A stretch of 64,000 nucleotides of DNA from Streptococcus equinus (GTDB taxonomy: Bacteria; Bacillota; Bacilli; Lactobacillales; Streptococcaceae), in NCBI RefSeq assembly GCF_900104225.1, contig NZ_FNJK01000001.1, positions 434,001-498,000 of the forward strand, given 5' to 3'. A model generated the notes under the pieces. It made no database searches. It saw only the letters and a list, made by a program, of their open reading frames with translations, and was not told the origin of the DNA. This document shows positions 18,423 to 27,294 of the stretch, piece by piece. The first letter of the stretch is position 1. The number at the start of each line of letters is the position of its first letter. Both the position numbers and the translations under genes were made by a program.

Positions 18423-18448
18423 AAGGTCGGCTTTATGCCGACTTTTTT
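18423..18448 (+). terminator. Folate operon terminator
   Basis: A GTCGGC/GCCGAC stem with TTTAT loop, then six T residues. Confidence 0.88.
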
Positions 18449-18505
18449 AGTAAATAAAAAAATCATTTGATCGTAAATGAGCTAATAATATTTTCAAGGT
18501 ATTAG

Positions 18506-18533
18506 TTGATTTTAATCAAATGGTTACTATAAT
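18506..18533 (+). promoter_or_regulatory. murB-potABCD promoter
   Basis: TTGATT, 16 bases, TATAAT. It lies 30 bases before the murB start. Confidence 0.65.
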
Positions 18534-18563
18534 TTTGATTAATAGTTTTAGAGTTGGAAGAAA

Positions 18564-19466
18564 ATGTTAGAATTTTTAAATGATGAACTAAAAGGAATTG
18601 ATATTCGTGTTAACGAACCTTTAAAAAAATATACGTACACTAAAGTGGGAGGTCCAGCAGACTATCTCGCTTTTCCACGTAATCGTTATGAATTAATTCG
18701 TATTGTTGAATTCGCTAACAAAAATGATATTCCATGGATGGTACTTGGAAATGCTAGTAATATCATTGTTCGTGATGGTGGTATCCGTGGTTTTGTTATC
18801 ATGTTTGATAAATTAAATACCGTTACAGTGAACGGTTATGTTATTGAAGCAGAAGCTGGTGCTAACTTGGTTGAGACAACACGTATTGCCAAATACCATA
18901 GCTTAACAGGTTTTGAGTTTGCTTGTGGTATTCCAGGTAGCGTTGGTGGTGCTGTCTTTATGAATGCTGGTGCTTACGGTGGTGAAATTTCACACGTTTT
19001 GGTTTCAGCACAAGTCCTTACCAAAGAAGGTAAAATTAAGACAATTGAAGCACGTGATATGAAATTTGGTTATCGTCATTCAGCTGTTCAAGATAGCGGA
19101 GATGTTGTGATTTCAGCGAAATTTGGCCTTAAACCAGGTGATTATGTCTTGATTGAACAAGAAATGGCACGTTTGACTCACTTACGTGAATTAAAACAGC
19201 CTCTTGAGTATCCATCTTGCGGTTCAGTATTTAAACGTCCTGTGGGACACTTTGCCGGTCAATTAATTACAGAAGCTAATTTGAAAGGACATCGCATCGG
19301 TGGTGTTGAAGTTAGTAAGAAACATGCCGGATTTATGGTAAATGTCGCTGACGGTACAGCTCAAGATTATGAAGACTTGATTGCTTACGTTATTGACACT
19401 GTTGAGAAAAATTCAGGCGTTCGCTTAGAACGTGAAGTTCGCATTATCGGCGAGAAAAAAGATTAA
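18564..19466 (+). CDS. murB: UDP-N-acetylenolpyruvoylglucosamine reductase
   Basis: A 300-residue flavoenzyme completing UDP-N-acetylmuramate in peptidoglycan synthesis. The FAD-binding segment [11 protein letters not shown] and [13 protein letters not shown] are present, as are [19 protein letters not shown] and the active-site Ser region [16 protein letters not shown] precedes the ATG. Linkage of murB to potABCD is a conserved streptococcal arrangement, so the polyamine transporter is probably co-expressed with cell-wall synthesis. Confidence 0.96.
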   Translation: MLEFLNDELKGIDIRVNEPLKKYTYTKVGGPADYLAFPRNRYELIRIVEFANKNDIPWMVLGNASNIIVRDGGIRGFVIMFDKLNTVTVNGYVIEAEAGANLVETTRIAKYHSLTGFEFACGIPGSVGGAVFMNAGAYGGEISHVLVSAQVLTKEGKIKTIEARDMKFGYRHSAVQDSGDVVISAKFGLKPGDYVLIEQEMARLTHLRELKQPLEYPSCGSVFKRPVGHFAGQLITEANLKGHRIGGVEVSKKHAGFMVNVADGTAQDYEDLIAYVIDTVEKNSGVRLEREVRIIGEKKD

Positions 19467-19493
19467 AGAAGCTCCATGGAGGTTTTATGAGAA

Positions 19494-20645
19494 TTGACTA
19501 ATCCAATTATTGCATTTAAAAACGTATCAAAAGTATTTGAAGATAACGGTACTGTTGTTTTAAAGGACATTAATTTTGAACTTGAAGAAGGAAAATTTTA
19601 TACCTTACTTGGTGCTTCTGGTTCAGGAAAATCAACGATTTTAAATATCATTGCTGGTTTGTTAAAACCAACAACTGGTGATGTTTTCCTTGATGGAGAA
19701 CGTATCAATGATATTCCCATTAATAAGCGTGATGTTCACACCGTTTTTCAAAATTACGCTCTTTTCCCACACATGAATGTTTTTGAAAATGTCGCTTTTC
19801 CTCTAAAATTAAAAAAAGTTGACAAAAAAGAAATCGAACGACGTGTGGGTGAAGCGTTAAAAATGGTACGTTTGGCTGGTTTTGAGAAACGTCCAATTCA
19901 GAAGTTATCTGGTGGTCAACGTCAACGTGTTGCGATTGCGCGTGCTATTATCAATGAGCCTCGTGTTGTCTTGCTGGACGAGCCTTTATCAGCCTTGGAT
20001 TTAAAACTACGTACAGAGATGCAATACGAGCTTCGTGAATTGCAACAACGTCTTGGTATTACTTTTGTCTTTGTTACACACGACCAAGAAGAAGCTCTAG
20101 CAATGTCAGACTGGATTTTTGTCATGAACGATGGCGAAATCGTACAATCTGGTACACCAGTTGATATTTATGATGAACCAATTAACCATTTTGTAGCAAC
20201 CTTTATTGGAGAATCAAATATCTTACCAGGTAAGATGATTGAAGATTACTTGGTTGAATTTAATGGAAAACGTTTTGAGGCTGTTGATGGTGGTATGCGA
20301 CCAAATGAGGCCGTTGAAGTGGTGATTCGTCCAGAAGATTTGCAAATTACCATGCCAGAAGAAGGAAAATTACGTGTTAAAGTTGATACACAGCTTTTCC
20401 GTGGTGTGCATTATGAAATTATCGCACATGATGAGCTTGGCAATGAATGGATGATTCATTCAACTCGTAAGGCGATTGAGGGCGAAGTGATTGGTCTTGA
20501 TTTTACACCTGAGGACATTCACATCATGCGCCTTAATGAAACAGAAGAAGAATTTGATGCCCGTCTTGAGGAATATGTTGAAATGGAAGAGCATGAAGAT
20601 GGTTTGATTCATGCAATTGAGGAGGAGCGAAATGAAGAAAAATAG
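19494..20645 (+). CDS. potA: Spermidine/putrescine ABC transporter, ATP-binding protein
   Basis: A 383-residue ATPase with Walker [10 protein letters not shown] (residues 40-48), signature [14 protein letters not shown], Walker [13 protein letters not shown] and a C-terminal TOBE domain (about 275-345). It starts with TTG, fixed by the conserved N-terminus [22 protein letters not shown] lies 11 bases upstream. An ATG between them opens a four-codon frame (MRID, stop at 19499) that overlaps the TTG, so initiation may be regulated or reinitiated. It energises PotBC. Confidence 0.96.
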   Translation: MTNPIIAFKNVSKVFEDNGTVVLKDINFELEEGKFYTLLGASGSGKSTILNIIAGLLKPTTGDVFLDGERINDIPINKRDVHTVFQNYALFPHMNVFENVAFPLKLKKVDKKEIERRVGEALKMVRLAGFEKRPIQKLSGGQRQRVAIARAIINEPRVVLLDEPLSALDLKLRTEMQYELRELQQRLGITFVFVTHDQEEALAMSDWIFVMNDGEIVQSGTPVDIYDEPINHFVATFIGESNILPGKMIEDYLVEFNGKRFEAVDGGMRPNEAVEVVIRPEDLQITMPEEGKLRVKVDTQLFRGVHYEIIAHDELGNEWMIHSTRKAIEGEVIGLDFTPEDIHIMRLNETEEEFDARLEEYVEMEEHEDGLIHAIEEERNEEK

Positions 20646-21423
20646 TTTCTTCTCGATTCCATATATTTTATGGTTGCTGCTGTTTGTTATTGCTCCAGTC
20701 ATTTTGATTTTATGGCAGTCTTTCTTTGATATTCAAGGTCATTTTACTTTGGCTAATTACAAGACTTTCTTTAGTTCTTGGACTTATCTAAGAATGAGTT
20801 TTAACTCGATTTTGTACGCAGCTATTATTACCTTAGTAACTTTGTTGATTTCTTACCCAACTGCCTATTTTTTAACGCAGCTAAAGCACAAACAGTTATG
20901 GTTAATGCTTGTGGTTTTGCCAACTTGGATTAATCTCTTGTTAAAAGCTTACGCTTTTATGGGGATTTTTGGACAACATGGTGGCGTTAACGCCTTCTTA
21001 TCATTTGTCGGTATTGGTCCAAAACAAATTTTATTCACAGATTTTTCATTTATCTTTGTTGCTTCTTACATTGAAATTCCATTTATGATTTTACCGATTT
21101 TTAATGCATTGGATGACATCGATGATAATCTTATCAATGCCAGCCATGATTTGGGTGGGAATAATTTCCAAACATTTACTAAGGTTATATTTCCACTATC
21201 ATTAAATGGTGTAAGAAGTGGTGTTCAGTCAGTCTTTATTCCTAGTTTGAGTTTGTTCATGTTGACACGTTTGATTGGTGGTAACCGAGTCATTACTCTT
21301 GGTACGGCTATTGAACAACACTTTTTAACAACACAAAACTGGGGAATGGGTTCAACCATTGGTGTGATTTTGATCATGGCAATGCTTGTGATTATGTGGA
21401 TGACTAAGGAGAGACGAAAATGA
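20632..21423 (+). CDS. potB: Spermidine/putrescine ABC transporter, permease B
   Basis: A 263-residue permease with six membrane segments and the EAA loop [23 protein letters not shown] that docks on PotA. The ATG at 20632, five bases after GGAGGAG, is chosen; it overlaps the potA end by 14 bases. Works with PotC as the channel pair. Confidence 0.95.
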   Translation: MKKNSFFSIPYILWLLLFVIAPVILILWQSFFDIQGHFTLANYKTFFSSWTYLRMSFNSILYAAIITLVTLLISYPTAYFLTQLKHKQLWLMLVVLPTWINLLLKAYAFMGIFGQHGGVNAFLSFVGIGPKQILFTDFSFIFVASYIEIPFMILPIFNALDDIDDNLINASHDLGGNNFQTFTKVIFPLSLNGVRSGVQSVFIPSLSLFMLTRLIGGNRVITLGTAIEQHFLTTQNWGMGSTIGVILIMAMLVIMWMTKERRK

Positions 21424-22211
21424 AAAAATTTGCGAATTTATATTTGACATTTGTCTTTATCATCCTATACATTCCAATTGCTTATCTGATTTTCTACTCA
21501 TTCAATCAAGGCGGTGATATGAATGGTTTCACTGGTTTTACCATGGAACACTATTCAGAAATGTTTGCTGATAATCGTTTGATGCTGATTTTGGTGCAAA
21601 CTTTCTTTCTAGCCTTTTTGAGTTCGATTATTGCAACAGCGATTGGAACATTTGGAGCAATCTTCATCTATCAAGCACGTCGTAAACACCAACAATCAAT
21701 TCTTTCGATGAATAATATCTTGATGGTGGCACCGGATGTTATGATTGGTGCAAGTTTCTTGATTCTCTTTACTCGTTTGGCTGATATTTTCCATTTCAAT
21801 CTTGGATTTATGACAGTCTTGCTTAGTCATATCGCCTTTTCAATTCCAATTGTCGTGCTTATGGTCTTGCCACGACTTAAGGAAATGAATGATGATATGA
21901 TTAATGCTGCCTATGACCTAGGGGCAACACCATGGCAAATGCTTAAAGAGGTTATGTTGCCATATCTTACACCTGGTATCATATCAGGTTTCTTCATGGC
22001 GTTTACTTATTCACTAGATGATTTTGCCGTGACCTTCTTTGTTACTGGTAATGGATTTTCAACGCTTTCTGTTGAAATCTATTCACGTGCAAGACGAGGA
22101 ATCTCCCTTGAAATCAATGCACTTTCAACGATTGTCTTTATCTTTAGTGTCTTGCTTGTAATTGGCTATTACTTTATTTCACAAGATAAGAAGGGAGAAC
22201 GTGATGCGTAG
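21420..22211 (+). CDS. potC: Spermidine/putrescine ABC transporter, permease C
   Basis: A 263-residue six-helix permease; its EAA loop reads INAAYDLGATPWQMLKEVMLP. The start codon overlaps the potB stop (ATGA), indicating coupled translation. Partner of PotB. Confidence 0.95.
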   Translation: MKKFANLYLTFVFIILYIPIAYLIFYSFNQGGDMNGFTGFTMEHYSEMFADNRLMLILVQTFFLAFLSSIIATAIGTFGAIFIYQARRKHQQSILSMNNILMVAPDVMIGASFLILFTRLADIFHFNLGFMTVLLSHIAFSIPIVVLMVLPRLKEMNDDMINAAYDLGATPWQMLKEVMLPYLTPGIISGFFMAFTYSLDDFAVTFFVTGNGFSTLSVEIYSRARRGISLEINALSTIVFIFSVLLVIGYYFISQDKKGERDA

Positions 22212-23277
22212 ATTATATTCATTTGTTTTTGGACTTATTGCGGTAACCCTTATCTTATTTGGTGTTTCAATATACATGCAAAAGACCTCAAGTTCTTCAA
22301 GTCAATCTGATAAATTAGTGATTTACAACTGGGGAGATTACATTGACCCAGATTTAATTACAAAATTCACCAAAGAAACTGGAATTGAAGTGCAGTACGA
22401 GACATTTGATTCCAATGAATCAATGTACACTAAAATCAAACAAGGCGGAACAACTTACGATATTACCGTTCCGTCTGATTATATGATTGATAAGATGCGC
22501 AAAGAAAATCTTCTGATCAAATTGGACAAATCAAAAATTGTTGGTTTAGATAATATTGGTCAAGAATATCTTGGCATGAGTTTTGATAAGAATAATGATT
22601 ATTCAGTCCCATATTTCTGGGGAACGCTTGGTATTGTATACAATGATACCATGGTTGATAAAGCTCCAGAACATTGGTCAGATTTGTGGAAGCCAGAATA
22701 TAAGAATGACATCATGCTTGTCGATGGTGCTCGAGAAGTGATGGGAATCGGTCTTGGAACACTTGGCTATAGCTTAAATACCAAGTCTATGAAAGAATTA
22801 AATGCAGCTTCAGCGAAATTAGATGATCTTACGCCAAATATCAAAGCTATTGTTGGTGATGAGATGAAAGGTTATATGATAAATGGTGATGCTGCAATTG
22901 GCGTTACTTTCTCCGGTGAAGCTAGTGAAATGCTTGATTCTAATGAGCATTTGCATTATGTGGTGCCTAGCGAGGGATCAAATCTTTGGTTTGATAATTT
23001 GGTGATTCCAAAAACAGCTAAACACATCAAAGAAGCTTATGCTTTCATTAACTTCATGTTAAAACCTGAAAATGCTGCACAAAATGCGGAATACATTGGC
23101 TATGCCACTCCAAATGATGAGGCTAAAAAGCTTTTACCTGATGAGGTTAAGGAAGATAAAGCATTTTATCCGCCAACAGAAACATTTAAACATTTAGAGG
23201 TTTATGATAATCTTGGCCAAAAATGGCTTGGTATTTACAATGATTTGTACTTACAATTTAAGATGTATCGTAAATGA
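22204..23277 (+). CDS. potD: Spermidine/putrescine-binding protein
   Basis: A 357-residue extracellular binding protein. One N-terminal hydrophobic segment (about 5-22) is not followed by a lipobox cysteine, so it is probably held by an uncleaved anchor, as in other streptococcal PotD proteins I know. The mature start LVIYNWGDYIDPDL and the central YFWGTLGIVYNDTMV are typical polyamine-binding features. GGGAG lies six bases before the ATG; the gene overlaps potC by eight bases. Confidence 0.95.
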   Translation: MRRLYSFVFGLIAVTLILFGVSIYMQKTSSSSSQSDKLVIYNWGDYIDPDLITKFTKETGIEVQYETFDSNESMYTKIKQGGTTYDITVPSDYMIDKMRKENLLIKLDKSKIVGLDNIGQEYLGMSFDKNNDYSVPYFWGTLGIVYNDTMVDKAPEHWSDLWKPEYKNDIMLVDGAREVMGIGLGTLGYSLNTKSMKELNAASAKLDDLTPNIKAIVGDEMKGYMINGDAAIGVTFSGEASEMLDSNEHLHYVVPSEGSNLWFDNLVIPKTAKHIKEAYAFINFMLKPENAAQNAEYIGYATPNDEAKKLLPDEVKEDKAFYPPTETFKHLEVYDNLGQKWLGIYNDLYLQFKMYRK

Positions 23278-23282
23278 TTATT

Positions 23283-23315
23283 AAAGAGTTTGGATTTTTC
23301 CAAGCTCTTTTTTTG
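23283..23315 (+). terminator. pot operon terminator
   Basis: AAAGAGTTTGGA and TCCAAGCTCTTT pair (one G-U) around TTTT and run into a T tract. Confidence 0.88.
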
Positions 23316-23423
23316 ATGAGGTCGAAATCAGCTTAAAGTTTTGATAAAATAGTAGTGAGATATTTTTTGAAAAAAGTTTGAAATTATTTTGGCATTTTCA
23401 ATAGGATTAGTTAGGAGTCTAAA

Positions 23424-24956
23424 ATGGAAAGTTATCGTAGAGAGTACGAATTTTCACTGTCCTCAATTTTAAGCTTTGTATGGCGTGGTGTTATTGTAGG
23501 CTGTGTTTCAGGAAGTGTGGTCAGTCTCTTTCGTCTCTTGATTGCTAAAATTTTTGCACAAGTTGTAAAATGTTATGAGCTATCACATGAACAGCCGGCC
23601 TTGTTAGGCTTGATTTTGCTAGTCAGTGTCGTTATTGTTATAATCATTGGCTTTCTAGTTAAGTCAGATCCGGATATAAAAGGTTCCGGAATTCCGCATG
23701 TCGAAGGTGAGTTAAAAGGCTTGCTTCACCCTGACTGGTGGTCTGTGCTTTGGAAAAAATTTGTCGGTGGTGTCCTTGCGATTTCAATGGGATTTATGCT
23801 AGGGCGTGAAGGTCCAAGTATTCAATTAGGTGCCATGGCAGGAAAAGGTGTGGCAAAATCATTGAAAGCTCAACGAATAGAACAACGTGTTTTTATTGCA
23901 AGTGGTGCGGCAGCAGGATTGTCAGCTGCTTTCAATGCCCCAATTGCTGGCTTACTTTTTGTGGTTGAAGAAATTTATCATCAATTTTCACGATTGGTCT
24001 GGATTTCAGCTCTTGTTGCTAGTTTGGTGGCTAATTTTATTTCTTTGAACATTTTTGGTTTAACTCCTGTTCTTGCAATGCCAAGCGATCTTGCCATTTT
24101 ACCCTTAAATGATTATTGGATTCTTTTGTTACTGGGTGCTTTTTTAGGAGTAATGGGTTATTTTTATGAAAAAGTAACTTTGAATGGAAGTATTTTTTAT
24201 GATTTCTTAGGTAAAATCTGCCATCTTCCAAATTATTTTTATGGTATTTTTGCAGCGGTTCTGATTTTACCAATTGGTTATTTTTACCCACAATTATTGG
24301 GTGGTGGAAATGGCTTAATTACTTCTCTTTCGACAAGTCATTTAACCTTAGCAGTTGTTTGTCTTTACTTCATTATTCGTTTTGTATGGAGCACGCTCAG
24401 CTATGCTAGTGGTTTACCAGGCGGTATTTTCCTTCCCATTTTGACCTTGGGGTCACTATTAGGATTTGCTTTTGGTCTTGGTGCGCAGCAACTAGGTTTA
24501 ATTGAAACATCGGTTTTGGTTAATTTTATTGTTCTTGGTATGGCTGGGTACTTTGGGGCTATTTCTAAAGCTCCGCTAACCGGTATTATTTTGGTGACTG
24601 AGATGGTGGGAGATTTCCGTCAATTGATGACGATTGCGATTGTGACGCTTGTGGCTTATATCATTATGGATGTGCTAAAAGGTGAACCAATCTATGAAGC
24701 AATGTTAGCAAAATTATCAGTTCCAAAAGATCGTGAAGTGATTGAACCAACGTTAATTGAATTAACTGTATCAGGTAAAATTGCAGGTAAACGTGTTCGT
24801 GATTTAACCTTGCCTAAGAATGTGCTCATTACAACACAAATTCATCACAAAAAATCAGAAGTGGTTTGTGGAAGTACTATTTTAAATGCTGGTGATACGA
24901 TTTTCTTAGTCGTTAATGAGCCAGAAATTGGTAAGGTTCGAAAATTGTTAATGTAA
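23424..24956 (+). CDS. ClC-family chloride/proton antiporter with C-terminal TrkA-C domain
   Basis: A 510-residue membrane protein. The three ClC selectivity motifs are present: GSGIPHVE (87-94), GREGPSIQLG (127-136, with gating Glu129) and GGIFLPIL, plus the internal proton-site Glu in FNAPIAGLLFVVEE. These point to a Cl-/H+ antiporter rather than the fluoride (CLC-F) type. Residues about 430-510 form a cytoplasmic TrkA-C (RCK-C) ligand domain, which suggests gating by a bound small molecule. AGGAG precedes the ATG. Confidence 0.88.
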   Translation: MESYRREYEFSLSSILSFVWRGVIVGCVSGSVVSLFRLLIAKIFAQVVKCYELSHEQPALLGLILLVSVVIVIIIGFLVKSDPDIKGSGIPHVEGELKGLLHPDWWSVLWKKFVGGVLAISMGFMLGREGPSIQLGAMAGKGVAKSLKAQRIEQRVFIASGAAAGLSAAFNAPIAGLLFVVEEIYHQFSRLVWISALVASLVANFISLNIFGLTPVLAMPSDLAILPLNDYWILLLLGAFLGVMGYFYEKVTLNGSIFYDFLGKICHLPNYFYGIFAAVLILPIGYFYPQLLGGGNGLITSLSTSHLTLAVVCLYFIIRFVWSTLSYASGLPGGIFLPILTLGSLLGFAFGLGAQQLGLIETSVLVNFIVLGMAGYFGAISKAPLTGIILVTEMVGDFRQLMTIAIVTLVAYIIMDVLKGEPIYEAMLAKLSVPKDREVIEPTLIELTVSGKIAGKRVRDLTLPKNVLITTQIHHKKSEVVCGSTILNAGDTIFLVVNEPEIGKVRKLLM

Positions 24957-25006
24957 TTTGAGTTATAAAATCTTTTTTGTATCCCCTTTCATTTTGAAGG
25001 GAGTTT

Positions 25007-25015
25007 TGGTACAAT
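25007..25015 (+). promoter_or_regulatory. Promoter of the shortened licT gene
   Basis: TGGTACAAT, an extended -10 element seven bases before the expected transcript start and just upstream of the RAT. Confidence 0.5.
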
Positions 25016-25029
25016 GGATATCAGTAAGA

Positions 25030-25058
25030 GGATTGTTACTGGTTAAGCAGGCAAAACC
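25030..25058 (+). promoter_or_regulatory. Ribonucleic antiterminator (RAT) of BglG/LicT type
   Basis: The 29 bases from 25030 to 25058 match the RAT pattern closely: GGATTGTTACTG, then a spacer, then GCAGGCAAAACC. Its 3' end overlaps the 5' arm of the terminator, so antiterminator binding would block the terminator. This is the classical bgl mechanism. Confidence 0.85.
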
Positions 25059-25126
25059 TAGTGTACATATGAAGTCATTGTGTTTCGAAACACATTACCT
25101 TTTGTGTACGCTAGTTTTGCCTTTTC
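25050..25126 (+). terminator. RAT-controlled leader terminator
   Basis: GGCAAAACCTAGTGTACA (25050-25067) pairs with TGTACGCTAGTTTTGCC (25105-25121), followed by TTTTC. A perfect inner palindrome sits at the tip (TGTGTTTC with GAAACACA, 25079-25094). Confidence 0.8.
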
Positions 25127-25158
25127 TTTCCGAAATTTTTGAGGGAGTAGTAGATATA

Positions 25159-25533
25159 ATGAAGATAGATAAAGTCTATAATAACAATGTTGTCTTGGCT
25201 AAAGGTGACCAAGGAGAAGAAATCATTGTTATGGGAAGAGGTCTTGGTTTTCAAAAGAAATCTGGCGATGAAATTGAGCCTGCTTTAGTTGAAAAAACAT
25301 TTGTTATGCAAGATAGTACTGCTACAAATGAATTAACGCGTGTCTACATTGACTTGTCACCACTAGAGACAGAAGTAGTTCTTGATATTATTAAGCATGG
25401 GCAAGAAGTATTAAAAATGACATTTGATACAGCTTTTTATATTGCTCTTGCTGACCATTTGCACTACACGCTGCAGAGAACTCGTGAAAATTTGGTTATT
25501 CAAAACCCTTTGTCTTGGGAAATTCGCAAATAG
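25159..25533 (+). CDS. Shortened LicT/BglG-type antiterminator (CAT domain plus half of PRD1)
   Basis: A 124-residue protein; full LicT proteins are about 280. Residues 1-55 are a complete co-antiterminator RNA-binding domain (NNNVVLAKG, MGRGLGFQKK). Residues 65-124 match the first half of PRD1, including the DHLHY histidine. The frame then ends in TAG, directly followed by a terminator. The rest of PRD1 and all of PRD2 are gone, and I find no continuation in the other frames, so it is a deletion rather than a frameshift. GGGAG precedes the ATG. It may be a remnant or a constitutively active mini-antiterminator acting on its own RAT. Confidence 0.75.
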   Translation: MKIDKVYNNNVVLAKGDQGEEIIVMGRGLGFQKKSGDEIEPALVEKTFVMQDSTATNELTRVYIDLSPLETEVVLDIIKHGQEVLKMTFDTAFYIALADHLHYTLQRTRENLVIQNPLSWEIRK

Positions 25534-25535
25534 AA

Positions 25536-25566
25536 AGAAGCTAAGGCAAAATGCCTAGCTTCTTTT
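25536..25566 (+). terminator. Terminator of the shortened licT gene
   Basis: GAAGCTAAGGC pairs with GCCTAGCTTC (one bulge), then TTTTC, three bases after the stop codon. Confidence 0.75.
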
Positions 25567-25568
25567 CT

Positions 25569-25601
25569 TGTTATAATTGGCTTTTTACAAGAAGGATTAC
25601 T
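25569..25601 (+). promoter_or_regulatory. Orphan promoter and degenerate RAT-like sequence
   Basis: TGTTATAAT (25569-25577) is an extended -10. Fifteen bases on, GGATTACTGG (25593-25602) resembles the 5' part of a RAT with three bases missing. No gene follows on this strand, only the hairpin at 25610-25647. It could be the leftover leader of a lost beta-glucoside PTS gene. Confidence 0.35.
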
Positions 25602-25609
25602 GGTGTATC

Positions 25610-25647
25610 AAAAAGCTAAGCAAGAATTGATATGCTTAGCTTTTTTT
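25610..25647. terminator. Bidirectional terminator
   Basis: AAAAAGCTAAGCA pairs with TGCTTAGCTTTTT around a ten-base loop, with T runs on both strands. It ends the AraC-type gene on the minus strand. Confidence 0.85.
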
Positions 25648-25652
25648 AATTT

Positions 25653-26558
25653 TTATGGATGTAGGCCAATATAATGCTTCTTTTTAAATTGTTTCCGGTA
25701 TTGACTTGGTGTCAATTCATAGTAGCGTTTGAATTGACGATTGAAATTTGATAAGTTATTAAATCCAACAGCTGTAGCAATTTCAAGGACTGGATCTGAG
25801 GTATTAATCAACATATCACAAGCCTTGTTTAAACGTACTTGAATGATAAATTCAGTGCACGAACTTCCAGTATGTTGTTTGAAGACTGCCATGAAGTGTG
25901 TTTTACTATATCCCATAAACTGAGAAAGGTAGTCAATCGATAGATTCTTTTGGTAATTATTATTAATAAAATCTATCAGTTCACGAATTTGTTCATTCTT
26001 TCGGTAGGTATCATCGGTATTTTTTCGTAAGACGTAATGATGATAAAAGAGTAGATAGAGGAACTCATTGAGTTTTGATTTAAGCATGAGTTCAAAGTGA
26101 CGTCCTTCGTTTTTTGAAAGCTCAAAAATCGTGAAGAGGCACTCTTTGATTTCTTCATAACCTTCCATTCCTGGTTGAATACGCGGAACAAATTTGTAAA
26201 GGCTAGTCTGCAAAGGTTGTAAGTAACGCAAGCTTACCTGGTCAACAATAGAATAGCCAATCATATCTAAGTGAAATCGGAAAGTATCAGTGACATGTCT
26301 TTGATTTTCTAAAGGATGAATAGAGTGCATGCCATTGGGTCTTATGAGGATAATATCACCTGCTTGACTATTAAAGTAATCATAATCAATGTGAAAGCGA
26401 GCAGAACCTTCGTAGATATAATTGATTTCAATTTCTGGATGCCAGTGAAAAAGCACGTCAGGACGGCCATTTTCAACCACTGTACTGTAATAATCATAAG
26501 GGAGAAGGTGTTTGTTCTCATCTATTTTTATTTCTTGTGCGGAGTCTGGTTGTTTCAT
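25653..26558 (-). CDS. AraC-family regulator with N-terminal cupin domain
   Basis: A 301-residue regulator. Residues about 25-125 are a cupin-like sensor (VLFHWHPEIEINYIYEG, DIILIRPNGMHSI). Residues about 195-295 hold the double helix-turn-helix with LSIDYLSQFMGYSKTHFMAVFKQHTG and VGFNNLSNFNRQFKRYYELTPSQYRK. Such proteins usually activate sugar-utilisation genes. No divergent target adjoins it; the next plus-strand element is the candidate small RNA. AAGGG precedes the ATG. Confidence 0.88.
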   Translation of the reverse strand: MKQPDSAQEIKIDENKHLLPYDYYSTVVENGRPDVLFHWHPEIEINYIYEGSARFHIDYDYFNSQAGDIILIRPNGMHSIHPLENQRHVTDTFRFHLDMIGYSIVDQVSLRYLQPLQTSLYKFVPRIQPGMEGYEEIKECLFTIFELSKNEGRHFELMLKSKLNEFLYLLFYHHYVLRKNTDDTYRKNEQIRELIDFINNNYQKNLSIDYLSQFMGYSKTHFMAVFKQHTGSSCTEFIIQVRLNKACDMLINTSDPVLEIATAVGFNNLSNFNRQFKRYYELTPSQYRKQFKKKHYIGLHP

Positions 26559-26741
26559 ATAATAACCCTTCTAATCATATCATAGTATTATAGTTCTTCT
26601 ATATTGTAGCACAATTGGTTTAAAAATGGAAGCGTATACTAGAAAAGGTTTTCATAAAAAACATCAAAAAATATCAGATGAAAGTATTATAATTGAGAAG
26701 GATAATGCTAGAATGTCGCAAACCAAGCGATTATAATAAGC

Positions 26742-26878
26742 CTATAAAATCAGATAGTAAGACCTTAATTAGATCGAACTAGATAATGATTTTATAGTGT
26801 TCTTGACACAATTGTTTACTTTTTAGAGAGCTCCACAGTACGATTTCCTTTCCTTTGTTTGCTGTGGGGCTTTTTGAT
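26742..26878 (+). ncRNA. Candidate small structured RNA
   Basis: The 430-base gap between the AraC gene and the phasin-like gene holds no ORF but shows ordered structure. A perfect 11-bp inverted repeat pairs CTATAAAATCA (26742-26752) with TGATTTTATAG (26787-26797). A terminator follows: AGCTCCACAG and CTGTGGGGCT enclose a 23-base loop rich in C and T, then TTTTT. TATAAT at 26732-26737 would start transcription at the first stem. The loop TTTCCTTTCC is complementary to ribosome-binding sites. The CiaR repeat TTTAAG-N5-TTTAAG of csRNAs was not found. Confidence 0.4.
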
Positions 26879-26991
26879 TTGAAAAAGTATTCTTTTATGA
26901 AACAACTGTTTCTTTTAGAAATTTTATAGTAAAAGTAGTAGAATGAAAGGGTAAACATAATACTATTTAGTCATTCAAGGAGGAATTAATC

Positions 26992-27279
26992 ATGGAAGAA
27001 TTGAAAAATGTTCTCTTAGCTGGTATTGGTTTGACGTCTATGACTTTGGAAAAAGCAGATGCTTTTGTAAAAGAATTAGTTGAAAAAGGTCGCCTCACTG
27101 TTGATGAAGGAAAAGAATTGCAATCTGAGCTAAAACGTAAAAGTGAAGATGAAGCTCAAGAATTTCTTAGTCAATTAGATGCTAAAACTAAAAACGTTCA
27201 ATACGCTACCAAAGAAGATGTTTCTCGTCTTGAAGACAAAATTGATGCACTTTTGAAGCAATCAAATATCTTACATTAG
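26992..27279 (+). CDS. Phasin-like small protein
   Basis: A 95-residue, almost wholly helical, charged protein. VLLAGIGLTSMTLEKADAFVKELVEKG and TVDEGKELQSEL resemble the small phasin/PhaF-like proteins that precede UbiB-family kinases in Firmicutes. The C-terminal half (about 60-90) looks like a coiled coil. GGAGG precedes the ATG and the UbiB-like gene starts 15 bases later, so the two are co-expressed. Function unproven. Confidence 0.75.
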   Translation: MEELKNVLLAGIGLTSMTLEKADAFVKELVEKGRLTVDEGKELQSELKRKSEDEAQEFLSQLDAKTKNVQYATKEDVSRLEDKIDALLKQSNILH

Positions 27280-27294
27280 AAATATTGGTGGGTT

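Noticed and set aside
24958..25158. Upstream extension of the shortened licT frame
   Set aside because: It covers the RAT and terminator, which are RNA elements; the CAT domain starts at the ATG at 25159.
26560..26740. CiaR-dependent csRNA promoter
   Set aside because: No TTTAAG-N5-TTTAAG repeat was found, so the candidate RNA was not named a csRNA.
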